Origin: Marinospirillum alkaliphilum DSM 21637
GTDB lineage: Bacteria > Pseudomonadota > Gammaproteobacteria > Pseudomonadales > Halomonadaceae
DNA length: 64,000 bases
Reading direction: 5' to 3'
Assembly (NCBI RefSeq): GCF_900119735.1
Contig: NZ_FPJW01000002.1
Coordinates: forward strand, 186,001-250,000
Below the pieces are notes generated by a model. It saw nothing but the letters and a program-made list of their open reading frames with translations, did not search any database and had not been told where the DNA came from. Made by a program: the position numbers and the translations under genes. Positions within the stretch are counted from its first letter, which is position 1, and every line of letters begins with the position of its first letter. Positions 1 through 8,266 of the stretch are shown piece after piece.

Positions 1-76
1 ATTCCGTGGCCCAGCGCTGTTCAATATCGGCAGGCTGATAAGTCTTGTCGAGGGAGGCTTCTGGCTTGCTGGTCAT
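1..76 (-). CDS. valS: Valine--tRNA ligase, N-terminal fragment
   Basis: Only the first 25 codons are inside the window; the gene runs off the left edge. The translated start contains DKTYQPADIEQRW, which matches the opening of gammaproteobacterial ValS (DKTY-P--IEQ-W). The enzyme charges tRNA-Val in the cytoplasm. The holC-valS neighbourhood (holC lies at 685-1113 on the same strand) is common in gammaproteobacteria, but here an opposite-strand gene sits between them. A TATAAT box about 54 bases upstream suggests valS has its own promoter. Confidence 0.85.
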   Translation of the reverse strand, partial: MTSKPEASLDKTYQPADIEQRWATE

Positions 77-129
77 GGATTTTCCGTTGCGTTTTCGGTT
101 GTTCTGGACAAAAGTATGAGTTGCGCGGG

Positions 130-135
130 ATTATA
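130..135 (-). promoter_or_regulatory. Candidate -10 box of valS promoter
   Basis: Read on the minus strand this is a perfect TATAAT, 54 bases upstream of the valS start codon. No convincing -35 lies at 17 bases; a TTGACG is present but about 23 bases upstream, which is too far. It is a plausible sigma-70 promoter with a weak -35. Confidence 0.4.
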
Positions 136-267
136 GCTTTTTGCTTGTGCGGCTGCATCGTCAAAAACCCCAATGCTGTTGGCTGCAAAACAGGGCCATT
201 CAGGTTATGCTTACCAGATGTTGCCTTTTTTACCATTTGAAACAATCTTCTGGGTGAAGACTCAACC

Positions 268-645
268 ATGCATGAAGCCAGTGTAGTGCTCACCATTCAT
301 CCGCCTGCTCTCACCCGGGGCGCGGTGCGTGTGGAAATCAGCCAGCTGACAGCGGTGATCCTGCAGCGTTTACTCAAGGAAGATCCGATGGTGGCTTTAC
401 CGAATGAGCAACTGAAACTTTATCTGAATGGTGTTGGAATGGATTTTCCAGATCCGCTGCAGCTTCGTGCGTTGATCAAGCAATTGCGTGAAGACATGCG
501 CCTGGTGGGTGTGGATAATCCAGTGTTGCAGGTAGGTGGCGGCTTGATGTTAAACCGCCATGTGAAAGTGATCTGTGATGAGGAGGATGGTCCGGATCTG
601 CTGGATGTGATTTATACGGGATTGATGCCTCCGCAGCGCCACTAG
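268..645 (+). CDS. Small protein of unknown function, possible winged helix
   Basis: A 125-residue soluble protein with no signal peptide or membrane segment. I do not recognise the family. Residues about 26-95 have the spacing of an OmpR/PhoB-type winged-helix domain: an LTAVILQRLL helix, a second helix near LPNEQLKLYL, then ALIKQLREDMRL followed by VLQVGGGLML, which resembles the recognition helix and wing (xxIRRLRxKL...xxVRGVGYRL). No receiver or sensor domain is attached. It is divergent from valS and convergent with holC. Its codon use looks like the neighbours'. It could equally be an unrelated conserved small protein; the fold call is inference only. Confidence 0.7.
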   Translation: MHEASVVLTIHPPALTRGAVRVEISQLTAVILQRLLKEDPMVALPNEQLKLYLNGVGMDFPDPLQLRALIKQLREDMRLVGVDNPVLQVGGGLMLNRHVKVICDEEDGPDLLDVIYTGLMPPQRH

Positions 646-649
646 AAAG

Positions 650-682
650 ACCCTGCTGATAGCATTAAATCAGGGGCTTTCG
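650..682. terminator. Possible bidirectional terminator
   Basis: Between the convergent small gene and holC there is an imperfect hairpin (CCC-TG-CTGAT ... ATCAG-GGG) flanked by AAAGA on the left and CTTT on the right. The stem has a two-base bulge, so it would be modest in either direction. Confidence 0.35.
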
Positions 683-684
683 GC

Positions 685-1113
685 TTATTTCTGGCGCATG
701 TCGTTGGTGCGAACCGGATAACCCCTTTCCTTGTAAAACTTCCAGTCGGCCCGCTTGGGCTCTCGCACTGCTTCGCTGTCATCAATGATTTCTGCCACTC
801 GCTGAAAGCGTGAAAAATGCATGGGCACTTTCAGGTCCAGGTTCAGCAATACATCATGGTGATCACCGGGATCTTCCTGCCAGCCGATTTCGACCGGTGA
901 TGGCGGTTGATTGCCAATTAACCCGTGAGGAATAAAAGCATCGGGTTTAAAGCTCCAGAGCTTTTCATCCAACGCACGGGCCTGCTGTTCATCACCGGTG
1001 TGGATGTACAGTCGGTGGCCCTTGCGCCAGATGGTCTCAGCCAGGCGGCAGGCAAAATCAATGCGGTTACTCTCGTTGCCTTCCGGGAGCAGGTAGAAGT
1101 CCACCTGGGTCAT
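685..1113 (-). CDS. holC: DNA polymerase III chi subunit
   Basis: A 142-residue protein matching HolC throughout: the start MTQVDFYLL, the middle RLYIHTGDEQQA-LDE-LW, and the end DWKFYKERGYPV. Chi bridges the clamp loader (through psi) to the C-terminal tail of SSB on the lagging strand. The start codon shares one base with the pepA stop (TGATG), so it is translationally coupled to pepA, the usual pepA-holC arrangement. Length is normal for the family. No holD is in the window. Confidence 0.95.
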   Translation of the reverse strand: MTQVDFYLLPEGNESNRIDFACRLAETIWRKGHRLYIHTGDEQQARALDEKLWSFKPDAFIPHGLIGNQPPSPVEIGWQEDPGDHHDVLLNLDLKVPMHFSRFQRVAEIIDDSEAVREPKRADWKFYKERGYPVRTNDMRQK

Positions 1114-2630
1114 CAGACAGCCGTTTCTCTGACTTCTGCACTGGCTTCCTGCATCAGCAGGTATTGCACCAGCAGACCAACCGGACGACCGGTGGCACCT
1201 TTCTGTTTACCGGAATGCCAGGCCGTACCGGCGATATCCAGGTGTGCCCAGCGGAAGTTTTCGGCAAAACGTGACAGGAAACAGGCTGCTGTGATGGTGC
1301 CTGCCGGACGGCCACCGATGTTTTGCAGGTCGGCGAAGTTGGAGTCCAGTTGTTCCTGATATTCTTCCCACAGTGGCAGTTGCCAGGCACGATCTTCAGC
1401 GTCCAGACCGGCTTTCAGCAGTTCTGCGGCCAGGTCTTCATCGTTGCTCAGCAGCCCGGTGGCCTGGTGGCCCAGTGCAATGATGCAGGCACCCGTGAGG
1501 GTGGCAATGTCCACCACGGTTTCCGGGTTGAAGCGTTCGGCGTAGGTCAGGGCATCACAGAGCACCAGACGGCCTTCTGCATCAGTGTTGAGCACTTCCA
1601 CGGTTTTACCCGACAGGGTGGTGTAGATGTCACCGGGTTTGCTGGCGCGTCCGGAGGGCATGTTCTCGGCAGCGGCAATCATGAACACCAGGTTCAGTTT
1701 TGGCTTGAGCTGGCGCACGGCTTCCAGGGCACCCAGAACACTGGCAGCACCACACATGTCGAATTTCATTTCGTCCATGCCTTCACCCGGCTTCAGGCTG
1801 ATGCCGCCGGTATCAAAGGTGATGCCCTTGCCAAGCAGTACATGGGGGCGGGCTTCAGGGTCCTTGGAGCCCTTGTATTCAACCACAATCAGTCGTGGTG
1901 GCTGGTCACTGCCCTTGCCAACGGATAACAGACTGTTCATGCCCAGCTCTGCCATCTGCTGTTCATCCAGAATGGTGGCAGTGAACGCCGGGTCTTTTGT
2001 TATCAGTTCCAGTGCAGTGTCTGCCAGGTGAATCGGAGTGCAGACATTGCCGGGGCGATTGCCGAGGGTGCGTGCCAGGTTTTTACCCTGGCCAATGGCT
2101 TGCCCGATGGCCAGTGCTTTTTCCCCATCCTTGCCTTCGTGATTGTCTGGCCACCAGAAGTTGATTTCGGTGGGTAAATCTTCGTTGGCAGCAACTGACT
2201 TGAATTCAGTGAAACGATAAAAACTGGTTTCGGCCATTTCTGCCAGCAGCCGCAGTTTCCAGGCGGAGTCCCGCTGCTTCAGGGGTGTGTCAGCCAGTGT
2301 GATCAGGCAGTCATGCAGGCTGAGCTGGGCCAGGTGGTCATAAGCAGCCTGACAAGCTTTGCGGAATTTGCTGTCGGTGAGCTTGTTTTCTTCCCCCATG
2401 CCAACCAGCAGGATGCGCTGTGCTTCAGCACCGGGTGCAAAAGGCATCAGAAAGGTCTTGCCGAGTCTGGCCTTGAAATCACCGCGTTCAATCAGCTGGC
2501 GCACCAGGGATTCGGTGGCCTTGTCGAGGGCTTCACCGGCAGGGGTCAGGCTACCATCCTGCAGCACCGGAAGCACCACGCAGGCGGTTTCCGTCAGGGC
2601 GGGAGATTGGGTAACCAGTTTGAAGTTCAT
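1113..2630 (-). CDS. pepA: Leucyl aminopeptidase (M17)
   Basis: A 505-residue cytosolic aminopeptidase A. The C-terminal catalytic domain is complete: the metal-binding lysine stretch GKGITFDTGGISLKPG, the family signature NTDAEGRLVL, and the segment VDIATLTGAC. It removes N-terminal residues from peptides; the E. coli protein also acts as a DNA-binding accessory factor in Xer recombination and carAB control. I chose the ATG at 2630, which has GGAG six bases upstream and begins MNFKLV; an upstream in-frame start would add 19 unlikely residues. It is divergent from lptF, with about 120 bases between the starts, as in many gammaproteobacteria. Confidence 0.95.
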   Translation of the reverse strand: MNFKLVTQSPALTETACVVLPVLQDGSLTPAGEALDKATESLVRQLIERGDFKARLGKTFLMPFAPGAEAQRILLVGMGEENKLTDSKFRKACQAAYDHLAQLSLHDCLITLADTPLKQRDSAWKLRLLAEMAETSFYRFTEFKSVAANEDLPTEINFWWPDNHEGKDGEKALAIGQAIGQGKNLARTLGNRPGNVCTPIHLADTALELITKDPAFTATILDEQQMAELGMNSLLSVGKGSDQPPRLIVVEYKGSKDPEARPHVLLGKGITFDTGGISLKPGEGMDEMKFDMCGAASVLGALEAVRQLKPKLNLVFMIAAAENMPSGRASKPGDIYTTLSGKTVEVLNTDAEGRLVLCDALTYAERFNPETVVDIATLTGACIIALGHQATGLLSNDEDLAAELLKAGLDAEDRAWQLPLWEEYQEQLDSNFADLQNIGGRPAGTITAACFLSRFAENFRWAHLDIAGTAWHSGKQKGATGRPVGLLVQYLLMQEASAEVRETAV

Positions 2631-2752
2631 GTCAGCTCCGTCAGATTCAGTCAGAAAAAGGGCAATTTGTCCTGTGCGGCAAGACAACCCTGATGCGCTG
2701 TAGGATAATGGCTTTGATTAAGAAATGCATCGTCTGTCTGTGGGAGTTTTGC

Positions 2753-3811
2753 TTGATTCTCTACCGCTACATCGCACGGGAAGTATTGATCACAACACTG
2801 GCTGTGAGCAGTGTGCTGCTGCTGGTGATTGTTGGCAGCCGCTTTGCACGTCTGCTGGGGCGAGTTGCCTCGGGCCGTGTTTCCCTGGATGTACTGGGGC
2901 AACTGACCTTTCTTTATCTCCCTTATGCGGCCCAGTTGATTCTGCCGATCAGTTTTGTGCTGGCGCTGATGCTGACTTTTGGTCGCTTGTACATGGAAAG
3001 TGAGATGTCGGTGATTCAGTCCAGTGGTGTCGGGCAGCGCCAGTTATTAAAGATGGTGCTGGTTCTGGCCTTGCTGGTGGCGAGCATCACAGGACTGGCC
3101 AGTCTTTATGTCACACCGCTGGCGCAGCAGGCCAGTACACTGGTGATGCAGGAGCAGCGGGATCGCACCGGTTTTGAATCCATCACCCCGGGGCAGTTTG
3201 TACAACTGAATCGCCAGACGGTTTATGTGGATCGAATCAGTGAAGACAAGGCTGAGTTGCAGGGGGTGTTCATTGCTCAGACCGGGCGAGGTGAAAACAA
3301 TCTGGCTCTGGCGCAAACCGGCCAGCAGCAGTTGGATGAATTGACCCGCAGTCGTTTTTTGCTGCTGGAACAAGGGCATCGTTATGAGTTGCCAGGTGAA
3401 ACCCTGTCCATGACAGACCTGTCATTTGAGCGTTATGCCATCCGGCTGGGTGTTTATCTGCCACCCTCGGTGCGAGAACAGGTCTCCAATATGTCGGTGG
3501 CTGAATTGCTGGTGTATTCCAGTCGACCGGCATTGGTAGAGCTGCAGTGGCGTCTTGGTTTGCCATTGATGCTGGTGGTTATGGTGTTCATTGCCTTGCC
3601 CCTGACGCGCGTGAATCCACGGCAGGGGCGCTTCATGACCATTCTGCCGGTGCTGCTGTTGCAACTGCTGTTTCTGGGCGGATTGATGTCACTCCAGGAT
3701 CTGGTTAATCAGGGTAAGCTGCCGCTGTGGCCGGGGCTCTGGTCAATGCACCTGCTGTTTTTGTTGCTGGGCCTGCTGATCTGCTGGCGCAAGGGAGTGT
3801 TTATCCGATGA
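2753..3811 (+). CDS. lptF: LPS export ABC transporter permease LptF
   Basis: One of two half-permeases of the LptB2FG transporter, which extracts lipopolysaccharide from the inner membrane and passes it to LptC/LptA. About 352 residues with the family layout: three N-terminal membrane helices (near residues 10-30, 55-80, 95-120), a periplasmic beta-jellyroll of about 140 residues, then three C-terminal helices. I prefer the TTG at 2753, which gives MILYRYIAREVL, the usual LptF opening, and has GGGAG six bases upstream. In-frame ATGs at 2693 and 2708 would add up to 20 residues rich in Cys and Lys and unlike the family. It overlaps lptG by four bases (ATGA). Confidence 0.9.
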   Translation: MILYRYIAREVLITTLAVSSVLLLVIVGSRFARLLGRVASGRVSLDVLGQLTFLYLPYAAQLILPISFVLALMLTFGRLYMESEMSVIQSSGVGQRQLLKMVLVLALLVASITGLASLYVTPLAQQASTLVMQEQRDRTGFESITPGQFVQLNRQTVYVDRISEDKAELQGVFIAQTGRGENNLALAQTGQQQLDELTRSRFLLLEQGHRYELPGETLSMTDLSFERYAIRLGVYLPPSVREQVSNMSVAELLVYSSRPALVELQWRLGLPLMLVVMVFIALPLTRVNPRQGRFMTILPVLLLQLLFLGGLMSLQDLVNQGKLPLWPGLWSMHLLFLLLGLLICWRKGVFIR

Positions 3812-4875
3812 GGTTGTTGGGACGCTACATTGCTTCTTCGGTGCTTTGGGCCACTATCAGTGTACTGCTGGTGATTGTGGCGCTGGATCTGGTGTTTTCC
3901 TTTCTGGATGAGCTGACATCACTGACGGGTGATTATGGCGCACTGGATGCCTTGATCTACATGTTACTGCGCCTGCCTGAACGTTTTTACATGTTTCTGC
4001 CGATTGCGATTCTGGTTGGTGTGTTGATTGGATTGGGCAGCCTGGCTTCAACCAGTGAGCTGACCGTGATGCGTGCTGCGGGTGTGTCCATTCCCCGACT
4101 GATACTGCAGGCATCACGCCCGGTGGCCGTGCTGCTGGTGCTGGCAATGCTGGTGAGTGAATTTTTCATGCAGGGCTGGGCGCAGACCGCTGAAACCTGG
4201 CGCTGGGAAAAACGTTCCGGCCAGCAGCAATCCGGTGTGAATACTGCGCGAGATCTCTGGTTGAAAGAGGGGCAGTGGTTTTATCGCATCAATCTGGCTC
4301 GTGATGACGGGCAATTGCGTGGCCTGACGCTGTTTGAGTTGAGTGATGACTGGTCTCTGAAACAACTGGTGACTGCTACCCGTGCCGATTATCAGGATGA
4401 CCAGTGGCTGCTGCAGGAAGTGCGCAGCATTCACCTGGAGTCTGAACGATTGTTGCAGGCACAGGAAACTGAAGTGTTGCGTCATCTGCCGGTTTCACCG
4501 GAGTTTGTGGCGCTGCAGGTTTTGTCCCCTTCGGACATACCGCCCAGTCGTTTGTGGCGTTATGCGCGCTATCTGGAGCAGATAGGCCAGCCCGCCGGGT
4601 TTTACTGGCTGGCTTTCTGGCAGAAGGTGCTGTTGCCGATCACGGTGTTTGCGGTGGTGTTGCTGGGTGCTTCTTTCACTTTTGGCCCGCTGCGTTCAGT
4701 GCCTGCAGGTACACGGGTGTTTCACGGTATAATCATTGGTCTTTCAGTGAAGTTTGCTCAGGATTTACTGGGCCCCAGTGCGCTGTTGTGGGGGTTCACT
4801 CCGGCACTGGCGGTGCTTTTGCCTGCTGCTTTCTGTACGGTCTGGGGTTTGTGGCAGATACGTCGCACTGGCTGA
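3808..4875 (+). CDS. lptG: LPS export ABC transporter permease LptG
   Basis: A 355-residue partner of LptF in LptB2FG. It starts MRLLGRYIASSVL, typical of LptG, and has the same plan: three helices, a periplasmic domain from about residue 125 to 265, then three helices. The phrase RLPERFYMFLPIAILVG matches the conserved second helix. The ATG overlaps the lptF stop (ATGA), so the two subunits are coupled, which suits a 1:1 complex. The ATPase gene lptB is not in the window; it normally lies elsewhere with lptA and lptC. Confidence 0.95.
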   Translation: MRLLGRYIASSVLWATISVLLVIVALDLVFSFLDELTSLTGDYGALDALIYMLLRLPERFYMFLPIAILVGVLIGLGSLASTSELTVMRAAGVSIPRLILQASRPVAVLLVLAMLVSEFFMQGWAQTAETWRWEKRSGQQQSGVNTARDLWLKEGQWFYRINLARDDGQLRGLTLFELSDDWSLKQLVTATRADYQDDQWLLQEVRSIHLESERLLQAQETEVLRHLPVSPEFVALQVLSPSDIPPSRLWRYARYLEQIGQPAGFYWLAFWQKVLLPITVFAVVLLGASFTFGPLRSVPAGTRVFHGIIIGLSVKFAQDLLGPSALLWGFTPALAVLLPAAFCTVWGLWQIRRTG

Positions 4876-4915
4876 TTCATCCATCTTTATCATCTTTGTG
4901 GTTTAACGAGGAAAC

Positions 4916-5359
4916 ATGACTCGCGCTTTTTCACATCTTAACGATATCTATGTGGCTGGATTATTCCGGCGTCTGGCAGCCATGGTGTACGACCTGTTCT
5001 TGCTGGCGGCATTGTTTATTCTGGCTGGCTTTATCGGTGTGGCACTGACCGGTGGCGAAGCCAACGAACATCCGCTGTTCCAGTTGCTGGTGTGGACCGT
5101 CCCTTTCCTGTTTTATGGTTTTTTCTGGCGTCGCAGTGGTCAGACACTGGGTATGCTGGCCTGGCGTATTCGCGTGCAGACATTGCAGGGTGGCCCGATC
5201 AGCACCACGCAGACCTTTCTGCGCCTGATTGGTGGGCTATTGTCCTGGAGTTGCCTGGGGCTGGGTTATCTGTGGCTGAAATTTGACCGTGAGCAGCGCA
5301 CCTGGCCGGACCTCCTGTCCGGAACCCAGGTGGTGGTGGTACCCAGAAAAGGTGATTAA
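4916..5359 (+). CDS. RDD family membrane protein
   Basis: A 147-residue integral membrane protein with the RDD layout: an N-terminal helix beginning FRRLAAMVYDLFLL, carrying the conserved Arg and Asp, a second helix near residues 55-75 ending FYGFFWRR, and a third near 105-125. The WR..GQTLGMLAWRIRV segment between helices two and three is the standard RDD signature. RDD proteins are poorly characterised; some are proposed ion or osmolyte transporters. GAGGAAAC just before the ATG is a good ribosome site. It lies 40 bases after lptG and often accompanies lptFG in gammaproteobacteria, probably by co-transcription only. Confidence 0.85.
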   Translation: MTRAFSHLNDIYVAGLFRRLAAMVYDLFLLAALFILAGFIGVALTGGEANEHPLFQLLVWTVPFLFYGFFWRRSGQTLGMLAWRIRVQTLQGGPISTTQTFLRLIGGLLSWSCLGLGYLWLKFDREQRTWPDLLSGTQVVVVPRKGD

Positions 5360-7014
5360 GCCAGTTCCTGGCGGATCACTTTTTTATTGAGTTTGCCGAC
5401 GCTGGTTTTTGGAATCTCATCAACCAGCAGAATCTTCTCCGGTATGGCCCATTTGTTGATCTTGCCCTGATCCACAAACTGCTGCAAATGCTGTTGTATG
5501 GCAGGAGCTTCTGGTGGTCTTGATGGGTCAGCAGCCACGATGAGTGCAGCTGGACGTTCTCCCCATTGGGTGTCGGCAATACCCACCACTGCGACTTCAC
5601 TGATGCCGGGATACTGGCTGATCAGGTTTTCCAGTTCCAGAGAGGAAATCCACTCGCCGCCTGTTTTGATCACATCCTTGATGCGGTCACGGATCTGTAA
5701 AAAGCCGCGTTCATCGAGGGTGGCAACATCACCGGTATGCAACCAGCCATCACGCCAGAGTTCTTCGCTGCGAGTTTCTTCCTTGTAGTAAGCCTGGGTC
5801 AGCCAAGGGGCACGTACTCGAACTTCGCCAACACTTTCCCCGTCCTGTGGCAGTGGCTGGCCGGATTCGTCCACCACCTGAAGATCCACAAAAGGTACGG
5901 CGACACCAGCCTTGCAGCGCCAGGGCAACTGGGTGGCAAAGTCGGCTTCATTGATGTCCCTGGGCAGGATGTCAGCGGTCAGCAGTGGGCAGGTTTCGGA
6001 CATGCCGTAGGCGCTACGGGTATCGATACCAAGTTCCCAGGCTTTGCTGGCCAGTCCTTGAGGTAGTGCACTACCACCAACCAGCACTTTCCATCCATGT
6101 AATTTCACCTTGCCGGACAGGATGGCTTCAGCAGAAACGACCATGTTCAAGAGGGTTGGAACGCAGTGCGAGAAATCCACCTTCTCAGTGACCAGTAATT
6201 TGACCAGCATTTCCGGTTCATAACGCCCCGGATACACCTGAGTGGCCCCCATCAGGGTGGCTGTGTAGGGCACACCCCAGGCATGAACATGGAACATCGG
6301 GGTGATGGGCATGTACACCTTGTCCCGGTTCAGCAGGTCAAAGCCGGGGGTCTGGAATACATTGGCCTCACTGAGGGTGTGCAGCACCAGTTGCCGATGC
6401 GTGAAAAAAACGCCTTTGGGGTTGCCTGTGGTTCCGGTGGTGTAAAACAAGGTGGCAACAGCATTTTCATCAAAGGTGGGAAAGTCGTAATGTGTGGGTT
6501 GTTGTGCTAACAGGGCTTCATATTCACCCGCCAGTGCCAGCGGGGTGTTGACTGGCTCTGGGGTGTCCTGGCACAGGAGATAACCTTTGATTCGAGGTAA
6601 TCTGGATGCCAGTGGTTCGAGCAAGGGTAAAAAATCCTGATGGCTCAGCACAAAAACATCTTCAGCGTGATCCATGGTGTAGAGAATCTGGTCAGGTGCC
6701 AGGCGTACGTTAACCGTATGCAGTACGGCACCAATCATCGGGATGGCAAAAAAACATTCCAGATAACGATGGCTATCCCAGTCCAGCACTGCCACCACGT
6801 CGCCAGCCTGAACGCCCTGGCTGGTAAGCAGATGTGCCAGTTGGTGTACACGCTTCTGGAATTCCTTGTAACTGTGGCGACTGAGGTCCCGGTAAACAAT
6901 GGGATTATCACCTGCCATCCGCACACCGGATTTCAGGATATCGCCAATCAGTAAAGGAGGATTAACGGCGGAAGGTGTTGCGGGCAATACCTTCGGGTGA
7001 GTCAGTGCTGTCAT
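5356..7014 (-). CDS. Fatty acyl-CoA ligase (AMP-forming)
   Basis: A 552-residue ANL-superfamily ligase that activates a carboxylate to acyl-AMP and then to acyl-CoA. Motifs: the P-loop YTTGTTGNPKGV (191-202), the aromatic motif YGMSETCP, GWLHTGDVATLDERGF, the hinge DRIKDVIKTGGEWIS, and the C-terminal catalytic lysine in KTSVGKLNKK. The overall look is AlkK/medium-chain or DmdB-like rather than acetyl-CoA synthetase; the substrate cannot be read from sequence. It is last in a minus-strand operon with a thiolase, a dehydrogenase, a second ligase and a binding protein. It converges on the RDD gene with a four-base overlap of the stop regions. Confidence 0.9.
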   Translation of the reverse strand: MTALTHPKVLPATPSAVNPPLLIGDILKSGVRMAGDNPIVYRDLSRHSYKEFQKRVHQLAHLLTSQGVQAGDVVAVLDWDSHRYLECFFAIPMIGAVLHTVNVRLAPDQILYTMDHAEDVFVLSHQDFLPLLEPLASRLPRIKGYLLCQDTPEPVNTPLALAGEYEALLAQQPTHYDFPTFDENAVATLFYTTGTTGNPKGVFFTHRQLVLHTLSEANVFQTPGFDLLNRDKVYMPITPMFHVHAWGVPYTATLMGATQVYPGRYEPEMLVKLLVTEKVDFSHCVPTLLNMVVSAEAILSGKVKLHGWKVLVGGSALPQGLASKAWELGIDTRSAYGMSETCPLLTADILPRDINEADFATQLPWRCKAGVAVPFVDLQVVDESGQPLPQDGESVGEVRVRAPWLTQAYYKEETRSEELWRDGWLHTGDVATLDERGFLQIRDRIKDVIKTGGEWISSLELENLISQYPGISEVAVVGIADTQWGERPAALIVAADPSRPPEAPAIQQHLQQFVDQGKINKWAIPEKILLVDEIPKTSVGKLNKKVIRQELA

Positions 7015-7050
7015 GGTTCAACTCCTTGATATTATTGTTGGAAAACAGCT

Positions 7051-8238
7051 TCAGTTGCAGCGCTCAATGATCAGTGCAATGCCCTGGCCACCACCGATGC
7101 AGAGGGTGATCAGGCCGTAACGGCCGTTGATCCGCTCCAGTTCATACAGGGTTTTCACTGTCAGGATGGCACCTGTGGCTCCCACAGGATGCCCCATGCC
7201 TACGGCACCGCCGTTGGGATTGAGTTTGTCTGTCGGGAAGTCCAACTCCTGTGCCACGGCCATGGCCTGGGCGGCAAAGGCTTCATTGGATTCAATCACA
7301 TCCAGATCACTGACTTTCAAGCCAGCCTGCTCCAGGCAGCAACGCACAGCCGGTACGGGCCCCATGCCCATCAGTTGTGGATCTACACCGGCAAAGGCAC
7401 AGGCCAGAATGCGGGCGCGGGGTTTCAGACCCAGTTTGCGGGCTTCTTCGGCATGAGCCAGCAGCAGGGTGGCAGCACCATCATTGATGCCGGAAGCATT
7501 ACCGGCGGTCACCAGGCCGTCTTGTTTGAAGGCGGGTTTTAAACGGGCAAAGTCTTCGGCGCTGGCATTCTGGCGGACATGTTCATCCTCGCTGAACTCC
7601 ACCTGTTCACGGCCTTTTTTCACTGAGACAGGTACAATCTGGTCAGTAAACCGACCTTCTGCAATGGCCGCCGCCGCCTTCTGGTGGCTTTGCAGGGCAA
7701 AGGCATCCACCTGCTCACGAGTGTAGCCATATTTCGCGGCGATGTTTTCTGCGGTGATGCCCATGTGACCGCTGCCGAAGGGATCGCTGAGTACACCCAG
7801 TGTCAGATCCACCACTGAACCATCACCCATACGCAGTCCATTACGGGCTTTGGGCAGCAGGTAAGCGCCCTGGCTCATGGATTCAGCGCCACCGGCCAGT
7901 GCCAGGCTGGAGTCTCCTCCCTCAATCAGCTGAGCAGCAGAAATGATGGCCTGCAAGCCGGAACCACACAGGCGGTTGACGTTGAGCGCTGCGGAGCTTT
8001 GCGGCAAACCGCTGTTGAGGGCAATGTGACGGGATAAATAGGCATCCTGCGGGGCCGTGGTGATGATGTGGCCATACACGGCATGATCAATGTCGGATGC
8101 CTGCACGCCGCTGCGTTGAATCACTTCTTTTGCTGTTGCAGTACCCAGCTCAGCTGGGTTGAGTGCTGACAGGCTGCCACCAAAACCACCGATGGCAGTG
8201 CGTACACCTTCAATAATGACCACTGAATTGAATTTCAT
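7051..8238 (-). CDS. Acetyl-CoA acyltransferase (thiolase)
   Basis: A 395-residue thiolase that either condenses two acetyl-CoA or cleaves 3-ketoacyl-CoA. The catalytic set is complete: nucleophile Cys91 in NRLCGSG, His350 in GMGHPVGATGA, and Cys380 in TLCIGGGQG; NEAFAAQ (318-324) is also conserved. The length fits the biosynthetic/acetoacetyl-CoA class (PhaA/AtoB-like), but its place behind an acyl-CoA dehydrogenase suggests the final cleavage step of a beta-oxidation-like route. No enoyl-CoA hydratase or hydroxyacyl dehydrogenase is in this operon, so those steps must be encoded elsewhere. Confidence 0.93.
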   Translation of the reverse strand: MKFNSVVIIEGVRTAIGGFGGSLSALNPAELGTATAKEVIQRSGVQASDIDHAVYGHIITTAPQDAYLSRHIALNSGLPQSSAALNVNRLCGSGLQAIISAAQLIEGGDSSLALAGGAESMSQGAYLLPKARNGLRMGDGSVVDLTLGVLSDPFGSGHMGITAENIAAKYGYTREQVDAFALQSHQKAAAAIAEGRFTDQIVPVSVKKGREQVEFSEDEHVRQNASAEDFARLKPAFKQDGLVTAGNASGINDGAATLLLAHAEEARKLGLKPRARILACAFAGVDPQLMGMGPVPAVRCCLEQAGLKVSDLDVIESNEAFAAQAMAVAQELDFPTDKLNPNGGAVGMGHPVGATGAILTVKTLYELERINGRYGLITLCIGGGQGIALIIERCN

Positions 8239-8266
8239 CTGTTGATCCTGTTGTGGATGAACCGGG

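Noticed and set aside
2693-2752. Longer lptF start at ATG 2693 or 2708
   Set aside because: It adds Cys/Lys-rich residues not seen in LptF and has a worse ribosome site than TTG 2753.
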